DNA of 64,000 bases, from assembly GCA_963576725.1 (NCBI GenBank), contig OY755252.1, forward strand, positions 54,690,431 through 54,754,430, in the 5' to 3' direction. Positions within the stretch are counted from its first letter, which is position 1; each line of letters starts with the position of its first letter. The DNA comes from Azorinus chamasolen (lineage: Eukaryota > Mollusca > Bivalvia > Cardiida > Solecurtidae). The notes beneath the pieces are model-generated. The model was not told the origin of the DNA and made no database searches. It saw only the letters and a list, made by a program, of their open reading frames with translations. Shown in pieces: positions 11,301-22,700 of the stretch. The position numbers and the translations under genes are program-made.

Positions 11301-11982
11301 GCCTATATCCTTTTAAGGGATAGCGGGCACAAATGGAGCAATACTTGTAAATCAGATATTAAGTTGCAATATTGCATGAATGTATGTAATGAAAGCCAAA
11401 TGCAGTATGTTTCGGGTTTAAGCTTCATAAGATGACAATTTATAAAGAAGGTACACAGTCTCCATAGATATATCACCAACAACGGTACGATTTCCAAATG
11501 TAACCAATGGAAGAGCAAATCCTGTAAACCCAGATTACACTGGTTTGATCTGGATCTACACTGCCTAAATTTGTCTCTCCGAATATCCAAGATAATTATA
11601 GAAAACCAGACTTTTCCAATGACCTTGAACTCTTTCTCTATGTCAGAAACAGCGACATTCACTCAAGCCCCAATCCCTCTCCAAATGCAATCCCAACCTT
11701 TGCCCCCTTGCTAGCTATGTGTACACAATATTTGGTTACAAAATATCTGTCCCAAGTACAAGTATTGTTCAGAATCTAATTTTCATTTTTTAGTAAGCGA
11801 CCTTGACAGGCAGTCTGTATACCATAAAAATGTCTTCCATAATTAAAGTTATTGTCCAAAAACTGTTGTTATTTTCTCTATTCTAAGTAACAGTGACTTT
11901 GATCCCAGTCCCCCATCCCATACAATGCAAAGCTTTATCTCCATGTAAGTTTTCCGTACACCAAGTTTGGTAATAACATGTA
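11301..11982. other. No recognisable gene
   Basis: Non-repetitive sequence with stop codons in all frames at normal spacing; a 119-codon minus-strand open stretch (11303-11662) has no family resemblance and no splice context that I can support. Confidence 0.45.
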
Positions 11983-12179
11983 CAGTAAAAGCCCCTCTAA
12001 ACCGGAAGTCAAAATTAGTTTCAAAGCCTATGTATCAGACTGGTGGCAGCTTCATGCAGGATGAAAGTCATGCAGAAGAAGGCTCCTTTTGGAGCTTTCT
12101 GAAAGACTTTACACTGCACTAAGCTGCCTAAAATACCTAAAAAATTTGGATAAAATTCCAGTTTAGAAGGGTTTAACTG
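11983..12179. mobile_element. D-type MITE, CAGT termini
   Basis: Starts CAGTAAAAGCCCCTCTAAAC and ends with the inverted CCAGTTTAGAAGGGTTTAACTG form. Its centre is the palindrome CATGCAGA..GGCTCCTTTTGGAGCTTTCTG. A Tc1/pogo-type terminus is inferred from CAGT next to TA on the left side. Confidence 0.75.
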
Positions 12180-12187
12180 CACATGTA

Positions 12188-12493
12188 CAGTTGAACTTCT
12201 ATATCTCGAACTCGGATAACTCGAACTTCGATATAACTCAAACTAAAACTTTGGTCCTTCCAAAATTTACAATACAGAATTGTTCTAAAATGTACCACTA
12301 AACATATCTAGAAACTCATGCGACAGCTTAATGCAGGTCGAAAGTAATGCTGAAAGCTCCTACATTACTTTCGACCTGCATTAAGCTGAGAATTTGAGAT
12401 ATTGGTCCGATTAGAAATCTGATGACTCAAACCTCTGTTATCTCAAACTAACTTATATGGTCCCTTGAAGTTCGAGATATAGACGTTCAACTG
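12188..12493. mobile_element. D2 MITE with TCGAA-rich inverted termini, 306 bp
   Basis: TA-flanked on both sides. It begins CAGTTGAACTTCTATATCTC and ends with the inverted form (GAGATATAGACGTTCAACTG). The centre pairs CAGCTTAATGCAGGTCGAAA with its complement around 12355. The termini resemble pogo/Tc1 elements (inference). Confidence 0.85.
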
Positions 12494-12595
12494 TATATCC
12501 TAATTAAAGTTATTGTCTGGAAACTGAAATGTTGATGCCAGTCTACCCAACAATGTACCCAATCTGATAACCAGAATTTCTACAAACAAAATTTA

Positions 12596-12799
12596 CAGTA
12601 AAACCTCTCTATAACGGCCATTAAATTGTGTTAATTAGTTGGTATTTAGGGCAAGTGGCTGCTTAAAGCAAGGTAAAAGTAAAACAGAACGCTCGTATAG
12701 GAGCGTTCTGTTTTACATTCACCTTGCTTTAAGCAGCTGCCTGCCTTTAGCACAAAATACTTGCTGTAATTTAGTGGCCGTCATAGAGAGGTTTTACTG
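12596..12799. mobile_element. E MITE, 204 bp, CAGTAAAACC termini
   Basis: TA at 12594-12595 and 12800-12801. Termini CAGTAAAACCTCTCTATAAC are inverted at the other end. The centre is a long palindrome whose middle is GCTCGTATAGGAGC. A second copy of exactly the same length lies at 39328-39531. Confidence 0.9.
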
Positions 12800-13704
12800 T
12801 AGTATTAAAATCATGGGATATATCAAAAACAAGGTGAAAAGACGAGTGGCATGCTTGCTTTATTGGCCTACATTTGTTCATGATTTTAAACAATATAAAT
12901 GTTGCAGGTGGGTCTGTATTCATAACTAATTCTCAGATACAAAACTCAGAAATATTCTCAAACATGCTTGTTTGCTTCCCTGCTTCTACAACATAGGTAT
13001 AAGCTGGAAACCAAGCAAACCTGATTGAAAACATTCTTGTGCTTTAACCCTTTACTTCATATACATATGCCTTTTGATGCCTTTGCCAAAAAGAGGAGAT
13101 CCAGATTAGATGACTCAAGACCCATATAACCAGGGACAAAAAAAATCCCTTGTTCATAGTGCTACTATAAAGATTTGGTTAATTAATATTCATGATTATT
13201 TCTTATATAAATATTCATGAAGTGAAGGGTTAAGTCTAATTCAAGACCAGAATCATAAATAACAAAAATAACCACATAGGCCACCATCTCTACCATCGAT
13301 AATAATTCGTTAAAGATGTTAATACTCTTTAATAACAGATTTTTATTATTCCATATAAAGCAAACAGAGCAGACCCTGATCAGACAGCTCCTACGGGAGT
13401 CATCTGATCTGGCTCTACTTTATTTGCAAAGGTGTTATAAAGCTTCTCTATACAGGGTTAATAACTGACTTTATCACCATATTGTTAAGTTAAACTTTAA
13501 ATTAGACCAATAGAGTAGGAAATAGTGTAGACCCAGATCAAATCTTTCAGGATAAGTTTGATCTGGGTCTGCACTATTTGTCTAAGTTTGTCTGTCCGAA
13601 TACATATGGTAATTACCAGTACCAGTAGTAACATAATCTGATTAACATCTTTGGTTTGAACGTATCACAAAATCTGAATATGAGACATAATCTTTTTCAA
13701 ATAC
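12800..13704. repeat. Unassigned sequence with two A-type hairpins
   Basis: Hairpins at 13361-13433 (A, minus orientation) and 13523-13585 (variant arms TAGACCCAGATCAAA...TTTGATCTGGGTCTG). 13041-13230 is an eroded A2. No gene is seen. Confidence 0.6.
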
Positions 13705-13910
13705 AAGTACCTCTAAACTGGACATTACATGTGGTATTAAAATCGGTCTTGGAGACAGGTGGCAGCTTAATGCAGGGTGAGATTCATGCAGAAAGCTCCT
13801 CTAGGAACTTTCTGCATGACTTTCACCATGCATTGAGCAGCCACCTGCCTAAAAGTATCTAAATTCTCCTCCACTAGAATTCTGGTTTAGCGGGCGTAAT
13901 ACTGTACAAT
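13705..13910. mobile_element. D-type MITE
   Basis: ACAAGTACCTCTAAACTGGA at the left, TCTGGTTTAGCGGGC at the right, palindrome CATGCAGAAAGCTCCTCTAG / GAACTTTCTGCATG in the centre. Confidence 0.7.
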
Positions 13911-14041
13911 GCTTCCAAAGATGTGACGAAAAAAGAGTGACGAAAAAAAAGGTTGACATACAGATTGACTGATGTGATCCCATAGTGTCACCAATATAAC
14001 AGTAGGTGACTATCCCAAAACTGTTGTTTATTCCAACACAT

Positions 14042-14172
14042 TAACCTTTTACTCCATCAATACGCCTTTCTACACCTTTGCAAACAGAGTAGACCCAGAT
14101 CAGACATCTATAAAAATATTCATGATGACATAAGTTCTTACTTGAATATTCATGGAGTAAAGGTTTAATATT
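14042..14172 (+). repeat. A2 MITE deletion derivative
   Basis: Starts TTAACCTTTTACTCCATCAA and reaches CAGATCAGAC of the left arm, then passes directly into ATATTCATGATGACA of the A2 tail, so the right half of the hairpin is missing. Confidence 0.75.
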
Positions 14173-14299
14173 TTGGAAACTGAAACAATCGGGATTAATC
14201 TCACCGTTTATAGTCCATTCAGTATGAAGGAATAACATTTCTCACATAATTACCATTGTTTTCAATATGAAACCACATACCATTGTTTTCAATATGAAA

Positions 14300-15125
14300 C
14301 CACAATCACACAAAAAACTAGAGGTTTGTTTTTGTCACAAAAAACAGATGTCTCCTCCTCCCATCCTCTTTCCAATACACAAGTGTAATGTCTGTAACTC
14401 CAAACTTATCAGGGTCTAATTTTTTAAGGCATCAGGGGCAATAACTCCAACATTGTCAGGGGGGGACAATTCAAAAGCCCCAGGTACACAAAAACACATG
14501 CATGTCAACATTCTTGTGACGTTCGGTGACTCTAGTACTAGTGGTTTCATAGATACATGTGACACAAAGTAAAGTTTCTCTTATTCGAAGTCATAAGGGG
14601 CAGTAACTCCAAAGTTATCAGGGGGAGACAATTAAAAATCCCAGATGCACAATAACTCATGCTGGTGAACATTTCTGTGAAGTTTGGTGACTCTAGCCCT
14701 ACTGGTTTCAGAGATACGCGCAGCACAAAGTTTCTCTAATTTTAAGTTATCATATCAGGGGAAGTAATTCAAGAATTATCAGGGGGAGACAATTCAAAAA
14801 ACCAAGGTGCACAACAACTCATGCTGGTCAACATTCCTGTGAAGTTTGGTGACTCTAGCTCTAGTGGTTATAAAGATATGCATGACACAAAGTTTCTCTC
14901 ACTCCAAAGTTATCAGGGGGAGACAATTCAAAAAACCCAGATGCACAACAACTCATGCTGGTGAACATTCCTGTGAAGTTTGGTGACTCTAGTCCAACTG
15001 GTTTCAGAGATACGCGCGACACAAGTTTGTGACGGACAGACAGACGGACGGACGGACGGACAGACAGACAACTCTGGCAAAAACAATATATCTCCCCATA
15101 AATGGGGGAGACATAATTACGCCAG
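14300..15125. repeat. J composite repeat, tandem monomers, copy 1
   Basis: About four monomers of roughly 150-200 bp, each with GGGGGAGACAATTCAAAA, ACTCATGCTGGT, GTGAAGTTTGGTGACTCTAG and TTTCAGAGATA. They end in a GGACGGACGGACAGACAGAC tract and a hairpin TCTCCCCATAAATGGGGGAGA. A second copy is at 25400-26232. Confidence 0.85.
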
Positions 15126-15343
15126 TGAACATTTAAGAACAGAAAACATTTTGGAACTACTTTGTAGACAACTGAACACGCATGGTATAAACAGAATGGT
15201 GTGAGTTGGTCACTGGTATCCCAAGCAAAACTTTTGTACATAAATGTTGCTTAAAATGCACATCGTTTATGTGAGAAAAAGAATCCGCCACCCGTTGTAC
15301 TTTGAGCCAAGCTGATCTTGAACCTGTCTAGGAAAAAAAGTTA
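15126..15343. other. No recognisable gene
   Basis: Short frames only. Confidence 0.4.
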
Positions 15344-15605
15344 TTAACCTTTTCCAAAACTCTTTCCTTCATGAATATTTATGTGACAAGTAATGATGTC
15401 AAGAATATTAATGATATTAATTTGTTATAACAGCACAGGGACACAGGGAATTTTGGCCATGGCAGAAACTGTAGAATTATATCTATATTATATCATATGC
15501 AAACAGAGCAGACCCTGATCAGATGGCTCCTATAGGAGCCATCTGATCTGGGTTTACTCTGTTTGCAAAGGCATAGAAAGGCATATCTATGGCGCAAAGG
15601 TTTAG
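15344..15605 (-). repeat. A2 MITE, near-complete
   Basis: TTAACC at the left, core 15498-15569 with the perfect inner palindrome GGCTCCTATAGGAGCC, A2 segments in minus orientation. Confidence 0.8.
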
Positions 15606-15984
15606 TAACATTTCTTTTCTAGACTCGTTCAAGATAAGCTTGTCTCAAAGAACGACGATCCTACCGTATACATGTATATACATGTACAAGAGAATTTTAA
15701 ATGACCATGAGCGATGATCTAGGTAAACACTGTCTGTCAATTAAACCTTTTACTTCATGAATATTCATCATCTGGTTCTATACTGTTTGAGAATGCCAGT
15801 CAAACCTTTAAATGCTGAATATTCAAAGTGCTTAGCTGTAGAGACCAATTAGTAAAAAAAAAGAAGGCTTAAAATTGCTGGAGATTTTGAATGACAATCA
15901 ATAAAGACTATGATCAGATGCTCCTAGAGGAGCCCGAAGGAAAAATGGCTGCATGGGACACACCGACCCATGGACACATGTAAA
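15606..15984. other. No recognisable gene
   Basis: Contains a short decayed A relic (15745-15790). Nothing else recognised. Confidence 0.4.
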
Positions 15985-16269
15985 CAGCAAAAACTATATC
16001 AGGGGTGAAAATCAGGCAGAAAGCTCCAAGAAGAGCTTTCTGCATGACTTTCTCCCTGCATAAAGCTGCCACCTGTCTTAACCCATTCCATCATATTAAT
16101 GCCTTTTGAGGCCTCTGTAAAAATCACTTTTTGAACAGCATTACTTTACACCTGTATTAAGCTGTCAACTCAAGATATTGTCCAGATTAGAAATTCAATA
16201 ACTCAAACTTCTGTTATCTCGAACTAATTTGTATAGTCCCCTGAAGTTCGAGATATCAAAGTTCAACTG
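15985..16269. repeat. D palindrome, B fragment and D2 half element
   Basis: 16012-16075 pairs GGCAGAAAGCTCC with GAGCTTTCTGCATGAC. 16080-16140 is a B left end (TTAACCCATTCCATCAT). 16145-16269 is the right half of a D2 element ending AAAGTTCAACTG. Confidence 0.65.
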
Positions 16270-16324
16270 TAATTGAAATTCAAACAGTCATTATTTCTGA
16301 CATGAGTATTCATAGTGTAAAGGG

Positions 16325-16573
16325 TTAACCCTTTCCCTCATATAAACGTGTTTTCACGCATTTGCAAACAGAGTAGACACAGATCAGACGGCTCCTAGAG
16401 GAGCCGTCTGATCAGGGTATGCTCTGTTTGATAATAGAATTTGAAAGATCTGTTTCTTTGCTTTCTAAAATGTCTACAATGGTCCACCTTTCATATTTAT
16501 TTATATTATTTTGTTAATGAATATTCAGTAGGTATTGAAATTTGGGCTGAATATAGAACAGTGAAAGGGTTAA
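16325..16573 (+). repeat. A1 MITE, complete, TTAA-bounded (249 bp)
   Basis: TTAACCCTTTCCCTCATATA at the left and AGTGAAAGGGTTAA at the right. Hairpin core at 16363-16430 with centre CTCCTAGAGGAG. A1 tail includes TCTACAATGGTCCACC and ATTCAGTAGGTATTGAAATT. It lies 97 bases downstream of the PREP stop codon and may overlap the 3' UTR. Confidence 0.9.
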
Positions 16574-16669
16574 AAAGTGGAGAAGGCAAACAGGGTATAT
16601 CACAGTCAGTTTTCAAAGATCTTATTTTGTTGCACTTCTATCCTGATTGTCCTATATTTTGCTGCATAG

Positions 16670-16735
16670 TCAGTCTGTCCAGTTAAGACCAACACACTGG
16701 TGGATAAAACTGTAAATATCCGTCAACTCTTCAAT
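16670..16735 (-). CDS. PREP: PREP exon 19 (residues 690-710 and stop)
   Basis: TTCCAG acceptor, then [19 protein letters not shown] and the C-terminal TD before TGA. It resembles the conserved IEE..D...FI..C tail. Confidence 0.93.
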   Translation of the reverse strand: MEELTDIYSFIHQCVGLNWTD

Positions 16736-19700
16736 CTGGAAAGAAAAAGCATCAAGATGAGTAAGTAAGTACAATGGTATCACTCCGACTCAACTACTGC
16801 AAACAAAAAATCAGAAACAAAAAACTATTTTTGGAAATGCTGCAGACTACAAATGAGAAACAGACAACAATTAAGCAGATGACAAAATTACTTAGCATGG
16901 ACAATTGAGCAGGAGACCACAATTAAAGCAGACAATAAAATTACATAGCATGCAAAGAGATAAGGAGGTCATAACTAGATTGTTATTGGCTAACAGATTG
17001 GAGGTTTCCTCCTTTAACCCTTTCCCTCATATAAATGTGTTTTCATGCATTTTGCAAACAGAGTAGACCCAGATCAGACGGCTCCTAGAGGAGCCGTCTG
17101 ATCAGGGTCTGCTCTGTTTGCTAATATAATTTGATAGTTCTGTTTCTTTCCTTTCCAAAATGTCTACAATGGTCCACCTTCCATATGTCTTTATAGCTAT
17201 TTTGTTAATGAACAGTCGGTAGATAGTGAAATTTGGAATAAACATAGAACAGGGAAAGGGTTAACCCATTATCTCATAGACTATTTTTAGATCCAACCTC
17301 TATGAATAAATCTACCGAAAAGGATCATTAACCAGAGAAAATGAAAATTTAAGATTTTTGTAGTTTGAAACAATTGTGATAAATAAAGCATTTGCTCCTA
17401 TAGAGGCAAATGCTCTATCAAAATGGTTTCAACAGGTGACTTGCAGAGGCTTCAAAAGGTGTCAAAATGAGACAAATCAAGTAAAACCTCTTTAACCTTA
17501 CTCCATGAATATTTATGGAAGAAATAATGATATCATGAATATTAATTAGATTAATTGTTATAATAGATTATAACAGCACATGGACACAGGAAGTTCTGGT
17601 CATGGTAGAAAATGTAGAATCTTATCTATATTATATCTTAAGCAAACAGAGCAGACTCTGATCAGATGGCTCCTATAGCAGCCATCTGATCTGGGTCTAC
17701 TCTGTTTGCAAATGCACAGAAAGGCGTATTTATGGAGTGGAGTAAAGGAGCAGTCACTTAAATTGCCTTACCCTTTACTCAAAAATCCCGCCTTTCCACG
17801 CCTATGCAAATAGAGTAGACCAAGATCAGATAGCTCTTATATGAGCTATCTGATCTGGGTCAGCCCTATTTACTTAGATTTTACACATGATTCTCTACTG
17901 TTTGCCATGGCAATAAAAGTCTTTTTTTTTATATATAAATATTTTCATTACAAGAAATAAATTAATGGGCAGAATATGAAAACATATCTATCACACAAAG
18001 GTTTAACCCTTTACTCCTTAAATATGCCTTTCTACACCTTTGTCAACTAAGTAGGAGCCCTCTGGTCTGGGTCTGCTCTGTTTGCTTATGGAGTAATATA
18101 GATCTGACTCTACAGTTTCCATCAAGGCCAAAATCTCCATTGTTCATGTACCATTATAAAAATACATCTAATCAATATTCATAGGGTCAGTATTACTTTA
18201 ATGAATATTCATCAAGTCAAGGATTAACCCTTTCCCTAATGTAAGCACATTTTTGACGCATCTGCAAACAGAGTAAACCCAGATCAGACGGCTCCTATAG
18301 GAGCCGTCTGATCAGGGTCTGCTCTGTTTGCTTATGGTGTAATATAAATCTGATTATACAGCTTCTACCTGAGCCAAAATGTCCTGTGTTCATATGCCAT
18401 TATAACAAATAATCTTATTAATATTCATGACGTCATTATTTCCTACAGGAATATTCATGGAGTCAAGGATTAAGTTACTCACCACTTTGGCTGTTGGCTT
18501 TCCGGCTCCATGCCCTGCCTTTGTGTCTACTCTTATCATGAGTGGGTTTGTCTGTGGAAGAAAACACAAATTAAAAACAAAATCAGTGCACATAAGAAAA
18601 GCTTAACCATTTAATTCATATATACACATACACAATGTTATGCCTTTGAAGACAGAGTAGACCCACATCAGACTGAAGGAGCTGTCTATTCAAGTTCTGC
18701 CATGTTTGCTTATGGTATAACGCTGATACAATTTAAGCCATTTGTGCTGAGTGTCCCTTAAAAGGGACCTAGCCAAACAGTGTAGATCCAGATGAGAGGG
18801 CTCCTGAAGGAACCCTCTGATCAAGGTCTGTATTGTTTGCTGCAGTCAACAATGTCAATGGATTGTTCCAATAAATATTTGTTACCTGAGCACCCTCAAG
18901 ATGAAAAATGGAGGCTTTCAACAAGGAAATTTGGATGAGTTTTCTTCAAATAATGTGGGAATAAATGGGTTAAGTTTCTGCCAAGGTCAAAGCTTCATTT
19001 GTTTATGTCACTACAAAAATTCAGTTAATTACGATTTATAAAGTCATAATTTCTTTTATGTATATTCATGAAGCAAAGGGTTAAAAGTTTAGCCCTTTCC
19101 TTCCTATAAATACTTTTTCACGCATTTGCAAACTGAGCAGACTCAGATCAGACGGTTCCTATAGGGTCTGCTCTGTTTGCTTATAGAATTTGATAGCTCT
19201 TTACTTTCTAAAAAAGCTACAATGTTCCACCTTCCATATTTCATTATATATGTAACTATTTTGTCCATGACTATTCAGTATGTATTGAAATTTGAAATAA
19301 GTATAGGACAGGGAACGGGTTAATTTAGGAACAATTGATAAGAGGCTGACTGATCTATCAATTGTTTCTGATTTTCCAGCCAAGGCCCATTTTTTACCTT
19401 TAATACCCTTTCCTCCATAAATACGCCTTTCTACGCCTCTGTAATAGTCACTTCTTGAAACCATTGTGATAAATAGTGCATTTGCTCCTATAGGAGCAAA
19501 TGCTCTATTTATCACAATGGTTTCAAACTACCAAATTCTAAAAGTTTCCTTTTCTCTAGTTAAAGCTCCTTTTCGGTAGATTGATTCAAAGAGGTTTGAT
19601 CTAAAAATAGCCTATGGAGGAATGGGTTAAAACTACCTCTGGGTACCAACATGTTGACCCATTATCTCATATAAACTGTAAACACCTTTTCATGCCTTTG

Positions 19701-22700
19701 CAAACAGAAGACCCAGCAATTCTAACTAGAACTATCACTAAAGGTGATGGAATACCCCCGCTCAGCTGCCTTGATCGCTCGCATATCAAATAAGAGTTGT
19801 GCTAGGTTGTGCCACTGACAGACAGACCAACTGACCGACCAGCACACTGACTCCTATATGCTCTGTTTGCTTGTGATATACATGGTAATATAGATATAAT
19901 TCTAAAATTTCCGCCATGGCCAAAAATATTCCTGTGTCCATGTGCTATTATAATCATTAATCTAATTAATATTCAAGATGTCTTTAATTCTTACATGAAT
20001 ATTCAGTAACTCTTTCCCTCATACAACCACTTTTTTCAATACTTTGCAAACAAAGTAGACCCAGATCAGATGGCTCCTGTAGGAGCTGTCTGATCAGGGT
20101 CTGCTGTTTTCTTATGAATTAAAATAGATCTGACTCTACAATTTCTACCAAAACATCCTGTGTACATATGCCATTATAAAAATCAGTTAATAAATATTCA
20201 TGATGTCATTATTTCTTACATGAATATTCAACAGGGAAAGGGTTAAATATGCAATAATTTTATTCTACACCGTCAACAATAGCAATATTCTTTGATTCAT
20301 AACCTGTCACCCTTAATAAAATTTCACTTAATTAATATTCATGAAGTCCAAAATTCATACATGAATATTCATGAAGTAAATGAGTATGTACCTGTTTCTC
20401 ACTACTTCCTACAACTTCCTGCAGCTGAGCAATATACTTGAGAGAATGTAAGGGGACAACTCTGTCATCATGGTCAGCTGTGAGCAGTAGAACTGAGGGA
20501 TACTGAGTGCCCTCCCCTTCTGGCACCTTAATGTTGTGTAGCGGCGAGTACCTGAGGTGAGTAAAAATCTAGTCTTTTTCATTCTTATCATTCATCCTAA
20601 AAGGGGCACATATCAAACAGTGCAGACCCAGAGCAAGGGGCTCCTGTGCAGTCTGATCAGGGTCTGCACTATTTACTTCACAAATTAAAGAACTTTAGTA
20701 ATTAAACTTTAATTAAAGAACTTTAATAAAGAATCTCACATATTCCACGCCGTCACATTGTCAGAGAAAAAAGTAGTTCTCCATGACTGATTCCTCTGAA
20801 AATCAAACTCATCCAGGCTTTAATTCATAACAATTCTTAACTGATGAACCGTCAGACAGGTCAAAAACTATATACCCCTTGCAACTTCGTTGCGTGGGGT
20901 ATAATTACTTTTAACCCTTCTCTTGCTGAATTTTAAAACACATTTCTTCTTTACCCATGCCCTGTTGTATAATTACATATATCTCCACTGTGTACAAGTA
21001 TTTCGCTGTGCAATCACTGCTGTTGAGTGCATTGGTTGCACAATAAACTTGTAAATAGTGCAGACCCTGATGAGATAGCTCCTGCAGGAGCTGTCTCATC
21101 TGGGTCTTCACTATTTACAGGTACGTATATTGACGTGAATAGCAAGCGAAGGGTTAAAAGGTTACATCTACAGAATAATTGTTCAGGTCCTTATAAGATG
21201 CATAAATCAAAACATTTTTCAAGATTTGTTCTTTTATTTCTCCACCAAACCCCATGTTGTGATCACTCTTTAGAATAGTCTGTTTGAGATTCTAAAAGAG
21301 TTGTCACAACATAGGTTTTGAAGGAGAAATAACAATTTTAGTATTTGAATATATATACACCTTTATCTATATAGCTTTGTGTGTGGATTGTTTTGTTACA
21401 CATATTTGGGCAAGTGCTTGTAGAAAATGTTTGTAAAATGATCTGAACCAAAGATCCAGATAAGATGCGTAAATTAAAACATTTTTAAGAATTACTCCTT
21501 TATTTCTCCACCAAACCCTATGTCGTGACCACTCTTTAAAATCGTCTTGAAAAGTGCTCACAACATAGGATTTGGTGGAGAAAGGATGATTTTAGTATAC
21601 ATCTTAATCTGTTGCTCTATGTGCTAGAGGAAAGGATTTATTCCGATTTTGAAAACAATGTACACATAGATTGTATTCGTAAAAGATATTACGAATTTAT
21701 CCAGAAAGCAGAAATAGCCAGAAACTACAGAACAATGCGCACTCACTTTATCAACCAGTTAAAGTCCTCCTCCTTATCTGAACACCCAAAGTCTGTGGTC
21801 CAGGCATGCCCAATAGTAAACTTATGAAACTTCAGCATGTCCATCACTCTGTTGAGCAGTAAAGGAAAACATATACATGTATAGTATTTACCCTAAATAT
21901 TCAGACAGGTAGCTTAATTAACCCTTTCCCTCATACCAACATCTTTTTCATGCATTTCCAAACAGAGTAGACCCAGATCAGACAGCTCCTATAGGAGTTG
22001 TCTGATCAGGGTCTGCTCTGTTTGCTTTTGACATAATACATATCTGATTCTGCAGTTTTTGTCAAAGCAAAAAAATCCCGAGAACAGTTTACATTATAAA
22101 ACTTCAGCTAATAAATATTTATGATGTCGTAATTTCTTACATGAATATTGAAAAGGGAAAGGGTTAAGACAACAAAGGGCCATGAGGCCCTAAAGCGCTC
22201 ATCAGATATAACCCCAGGGGCGGGGCCATTTTTGACCACAAGAAATCATGTGTACAACCTTGGTAGAGAACCACAAGGCAAAGCAATATGCCATTAATTA
22301 AAGGTCTAAGCCTTATGGTTTCAGAGAAAAATAATATTTATATTTTTCCCATGAAAAATTGATAAGCCCTGAGGCAGGGCCAAGTTTCGCCCAGTGGTCA
22401 GGGTCGTAAGTTAAACATTCTTGGCAGAAGACCACAAGCCACAGCTACATATTTGTAGAGGACCATTAGATCATGTTACATACCAAATATCAAAGGTCTA
22501 GGCCTTACAGTTTCAGTAGATTTTTAAAGATTTTCCTATGAAAAACTGATAAGCCCTTGGGCGGGGCCATTTTTGGCCCAGTGTTCATAATTTGAACAAT
22601 ATTTGTAGAGGACCATAAGATCATGCTACATACCAAATATCAAAGGTCTAGGCCTTACAGTTTCAGAGAAGAAGATTTTTAAAGATTTTCATATATTACC

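Larger units (their letters stand above)
16736..18482. repeat. PREP intron 18: chain of TTAA MITEs
   Basis: Contents in order: F-related sequence 16780-16990; A1 17014-17264; B 17261-17479 sharing its TTAA; A2 (minus) 17492-17750; decayed A2 17763-18006; A2 18003-18227; A2 18224-18473. The last three share TTAA sites end to end. Confidence 0.85.

Noticed and set aside
12639..12929. 96-codon plus-strand open frame
   Set aside because: Most of it lies in the E MITE palindrome; no family resemblance.
16363..16430. Reading the A palindromes as bacterial-type terminators or attachment sites
   Set aside because: They are dispersed transposon cores in an animal genome, present dozens of times with TTAA-bounded flanks.
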